Shown here: piece after piece, positions 21,087 to 22,047 of the stretch | Numbering within the stretch: position 1 is the stretch's first letter | Layout: the number at the start of each line of letters is the position of its first letter | Source of the DNA: CAZMGD01 sp964565705 | GTDB taxonomy: Bacteria; Actinomycetota; Acidimicrobiia; Acidimicrobiales; Ilumatobacteraceae | NCBI GenBank assembly: GCA_964565705.1 | Contig: CAZMGD010000068.1 | Location: 1-22,047, forward strand | Direction: 5' to 3' | Length of the DNA: 22,047 nucleotides | Notes under the pieces: model-generated | What the model was told of the DNA's origin: nothing | Databases searched by the model: none | The model's input: the letters and a program-made list of their open reading frames with translations, nothing else | Translations under genes and position numbers: made by a program

Positions 21087-22047
21087 TCAGAGCGAGGCGA
21101 TCAGCTTCTCGACGCGCTCGTCTCGGCTGCGGAACGGGTCCTTGCACAGCACGGTGCGCTGGGCCTGGTCGTTCAGCTTCAGGTGCACCCAGTCGACGGT
21201 GTAGTCGCGCTTGCGCTCCTTGGCGCGGCGGATGAACTCGCCGCGCAGCCGTGCCCGCGTCGTCTGCGGCGGCGTGTCGACCGCCTCGTCGATGTCGTCG
21301 TCCGTGCACATCCGCTCGACCATGCCGCGCGCCTGGAGCCGGTAGAACAGACCGCGGTTGCGGCTGACGTCGTGGTACTGGAGGTCGACGAGCTGCACCC
21401 GGGGGTGACCGAGGGGCAGGTCGTGGCGGGCGCGGAACGCCTCGATCAGGCGGTATTTGATCACCCAGTCGATCTCGCGGTCGAGCTTCATCGGGTCGTT
21501 CTCGAGGGTCGTGATGCAGTGCTCCCACATCTCGAGTGCACGCTGCTCGAAGTCGGGGAAGCCCTTGGTGTCGGCGTAGCGCAGCGCCCGGTCGAGGTAC
21601 TCGCGCTGGATGTCGAGCGCCGAGACCTCGCGGCCGTTGGCGAGGCGCACCCGGCGCTGGCACGTCATGTCGTGGCTGATCTCGCGGATCGCCCGGATCG
21701 GGTTCTCCAGCGTCATGTCGCGCAACACGACGTGGGGATCCTCCATCATCCGCAACATGCATGCGGCCGCGCCGACCTTCAGGAACGTCGTGTACTCGCT
21801 CATGTTGGAGTCGCCGACGATCACGTGCAGGCGCCGGTACTTCTCGGCGTCGGCGTGCGGCTCGTCGCGAGTGTTGATGATCGGTCGGCTGCGGGTCGTG
21901 GCCGAGGAGATGCCCTCCCAGATGTGCTCGGCGCGCTGGGCGATCGAGTACACGGGCCCGCGAGCGGTCTGGAGCACCTTGCCAGCGCCGGCGTAGATCT
22001 GGCGGCTGACGAGGAACGGGATCAGCACCTCGGCGTAGCGGCTCAGG
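21087..22047 (-). CDS. pafA: Pup--protein ligase PafA, C-terminal part (5' end outside window)
   Basis: The last 319 or so residues of the ligase that attaches the prokaryotic ubiquitin-like protein Pup to lysines of target proteins, marking them for the actinobacterial proteasome. The family sequence is easily read: VYSIAQRAEHIWEGISSATT, then RPIINTRDEPHAD, RRLHVIVGDSNMSEYTTFLKVG, REISHDMTCQRRVRL, LRYADTKGFP, DWVIKYRLIEAF, LQYHDVSRNRGLFYRL. PafA is about 450-480 aa, so the N-terminal glutamine-synthetase-like part with the main ATP-binding motifs is missing here. The frame stays open to the window edge; the GTG at 22028 is internal. The close relative Dop deamidates Pup and differs in sequence; the segments here fit PafA better. 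Confidence 0.93.
   Translation of the reverse strand, partial: LSRYAEVLIPFLVSRQIYAGAGKVLQTARGPVYSIAQRAEHIWEGISSATTRSRPIINTRDEPHADAEKYRRLHVIVGDSNMSEYTTFLKVGAAACMLRMMEDPHVVLRDMTLENPIRAIREISHDMTCQRRVRLANGREVSALDIQREYLDRALRYADTKGFPDFEQRALEMWEHCITTLENDPMKLDREIDWVIKYRLIEAFRARHDLPLGHPRVQLVDLQYHDVSRNRGLFYRLQARGMVERMCTDDDIDEAVDTPPQTTRARLRGEFIRRAKERKRDYTVDWVHLKLNDQAQRTVLCKDPFRSRDERVEKLIASL

Overview
The window is high-GC DNA from an actinobacterium. A WhiB regulator, a Pup ligase (PafA), a HelY-type helicase next to tatC, and an acidic DUF4193-like protein are all actinobacterial markers. The overall gene set suggests class Acidimicrobiia (Ilumatobacter-like), but that placement is inference. The sequence is a draft or metagenome scaffold: a run of exactly 100 Ns (9033-9132) is flanked by two identical 55-bp copies of the start of one gene.

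Left part (1-6167). The window opens in the 3' end of an acyl-CoA carboxylase carboxyltransferase gene. A divergent pair follows: an RpiR-type regulator (minus) and a clavaminate-synthase-like Fe(II)/2-oxoglutarate oxygenase (plus), with a perfect 7-bp inverted repeat between them. A threonine aldolase gene lies 29 bp after the oxygenase. Together they could hydroxylate an amino acid at C-beta and then cleave it to glycine plus an aldehyde, under RpiR control. This is the best candidate here for an undescribed small system. Next come a WhiB gene, whose promoter has a 14-bp palindrome over the -35 box, and a translationally coupled pair: an APH/choline-kinase-like protein and a C45-type Ntn hydrolase.

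Middle (6161-15549). A gamma-carbonic-anhydrase-like protein and PrmA form a minus-strand pair. Divergent from them is a plus-strand protein of unknown function with Arg/Asp-rich and Glu-rich tandem repeats. An enoyl-CoA hydratase gene is interrupted by the assembly gap. A minus-strand run then encodes, in transcription order, a YegS-like C-terminal-domain protein, a medium-chain reductase, an M20 amidohydrolase, a double-domain ThyX-like protein, an acidic Cys4 protein, and a GNAT acetyltransferase with no ordinary start codon that lies in frame after the TGA of the acidic gene. A 20-bp-arm hairpin lies downstream of the YegS-like gene, and a phased, mirrored set of 9-bp repeats lies upstream of it.

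Right part (15677-22047). A housekeeping locus on the minus strand: pafA (cut by the window edge), lepB, then tatB-tatC-helY with overlapping ends. A plus-strand glycerophosphodiester phosphodiesterase gene sits between lepB and tatB. The arrangement matches the actinobacterial pafA...tat...helY neighbourhood, except that the WYL regulators pafB/pafC are absent and lepB plus the phosphodiesterase take their place.

No rRNA, tRNA, CRISPR array, insertion sequence or prophage gene was recognised.
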